From the NCBI GenBank assembly GCA_907165065.1, contig OU015529.1, forward strand, positions 9,039,054 to 9,103,053: a stretch of DNA of 64,000 bases, written 5' to 3'. Shown here in pieces: positions 63,301-64,000 of this stretch (positions are counted from its first letter, which is position 1; each line of letters opens with the position of its first letter). The translations under genes were made by a program, and so were the position numbers. Below the pieces are notes generated by a model. That model worked only from the letters and a program-made list of their open reading frames with translations. It had not been told where the DNA came from and did no database searches. Source of the DNA: Caprimulgus europaeus (Eukaryota > Chordata > Aves > Caprimulgiformes > Caprimulgidae).

Positions 63301-64000
63301 TCTACGTGGGGAATAACTCAAAAAAAAAAAAAAAAAAAAATCCAGCCCTGCTTTGACTGAAGCAAATGTGAATGTTATCAAACAAATGTAACAGCAGAAG
63401 CAGGACGATATTATAATACATTCAGTGCAAAAAAAATTTAGATGCCATTATCTTCATGCCTCACTGCAGGTTTTTTCCTTAGGCCTACTTCTGAATAATA
63501 CAAAAGAAATTATGGCCTTTGAATATGAAGTATGACTACAACATAAAGCTACATTTGATTTCACAGTAATAGATTTACATTCTTCCATTACTTCAGTATT
63601 TCCATACTCCTCTTTCCATATTTTCTTTAATATTTTCTACTTGTTTTTCTCTGCTTAACCATTCTCAGTTAATGGCTTCTCTTCTGATAGTACTGTAAGT
63701 TAACAGTTAAAACTAGCTACATTAGTAGCTTTCTCCGTCTAATGCTAGTAGAAGTAAGCCAAATCTTGGAATCAGTTTTAAAAGCACATTTTGTTCCAAC
63801 CATTCTCAACTGGTAGAATCTGGCTTAAGTTCCAGCAGCAGCAGCTGCAGCTAAAGCCTATTAGGTGATTTTTTCTTTTCTTCAAAAAAAGGACAGTAGT
63901 CACCTTTAACGCTGAACTAAAGAAATGCTTAACATGATTTTTTTATTTGCAAAAACTCCCTCAAGCTGAAGGAATATAAAATAAAAGTTAAGGGTTAAAA
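60362..64000 (-). other. ATRNL1: ATRNL1 intron, 5' of the laminin-EGF exon (partial)
   Basis: The preceding exon should encode the earlier laminin-EGF repeat (cysteine-rich, ending near a GGQCT motif in human, from memory). No such cysteine pattern is visible on the minus strand up to 64000, so this intron extends beyond the window. Contents are an A19 run followed by A/C-rich sequence (60465-60508), a 25-base G run (62410-62434) and an A21 run (63320-63340). Confidence 0.8.
62410..62434 (+). repeat. G25 homopolymer
   Basis: Twenty-five consecutive G on the plus strand, followed by TGGC and an A run. The length may be affected by sequencing or assembly error, since long G runs are hard to read. 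Confidence 0.9.

Noticed and set aside
63320-63340. A21 run as a possible poly-A tail of a retroposed sequence
   Set aside because: No polyadenylation signal, recognisable source sequence or target-site duplication is visible upstream of it.
1-64000. tRNA, rRNA, snRNA genes, CRISPR arrays, prokaryotic operons or phage modules
   Set aside because: None of their sequence hallmarks was seen on either strand; the window is ordinary vertebrate intronic DNA.

Overview
The window is intronic vertebrate DNA, almost certainly from a bird. The evidence is (i) a CR1 LINE 3' end of the common avian type at about 6360-6545, (ii) a fragment of an avian endogenous-retrovirus LTR at about 42025-42630 of a kind I associate with neoavian rather than galliform genomes, and (iii) AT-rich, CpG-poor sequence with no operon-like gene packing. 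No bacterial, phage or CRISPR content is present.

The only protein-coding gene I can support is on the minus strand: the 3' part of attractin-like 1 (ATRNL1). Five short exons are recognisable, read from high to low coordinates: 60268-60361, 31099-31151, 9915-10009, 9237-9315 and 7861-8018. Each is bounded by AG/GT splice sites. The intron phases (1, 2, 1, 0, 1, 0) join them into one uninterrupted frame of 159 codons. This encodes the last laminin-type EGF domain (eight cysteines, split between the first two exons) and the extracellular region that leads to the membrane. Residues that separate ATRNL1 from its paralogue ATRN (recalled from memory) favour ATRNL1. The upstream exons should lie above 64000; the transmembrane and cytoplasmic exons should lie below position 1.

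Layout: 1-7860 is intron downstream of the last visible exon. It holds the CR1 copy, a (TA)n microsatellite, a strong hairpin and a palindromic octamer pair. 7861-10009 is a cluster of three exons. 10010-31098 is a 21-kb intron with nothing clearly functional. 31099-31151 is a 53-nt exon standing alone. 31152-60267 is a 29-kb intron holding a possible cryptic exon, a CpG-dense islet at about 34.1-34.36 kb, the LTR fragment, G/T-rich tracts and simple repeats. 60268-60361 is the laminin-EGF exon. 60362-64000 is intron with a 25-base G run.

I found no convincing undescribed system. The observations most worth checking are the octamer palindrome near the last exon, the inverted repeat at 5711-5754, the CpG islet at 34.1-34.36 kb, the possible premature-stop cassette exon at 33404-33446, and the recurrent G/T-only (or A/C-only) tracts.
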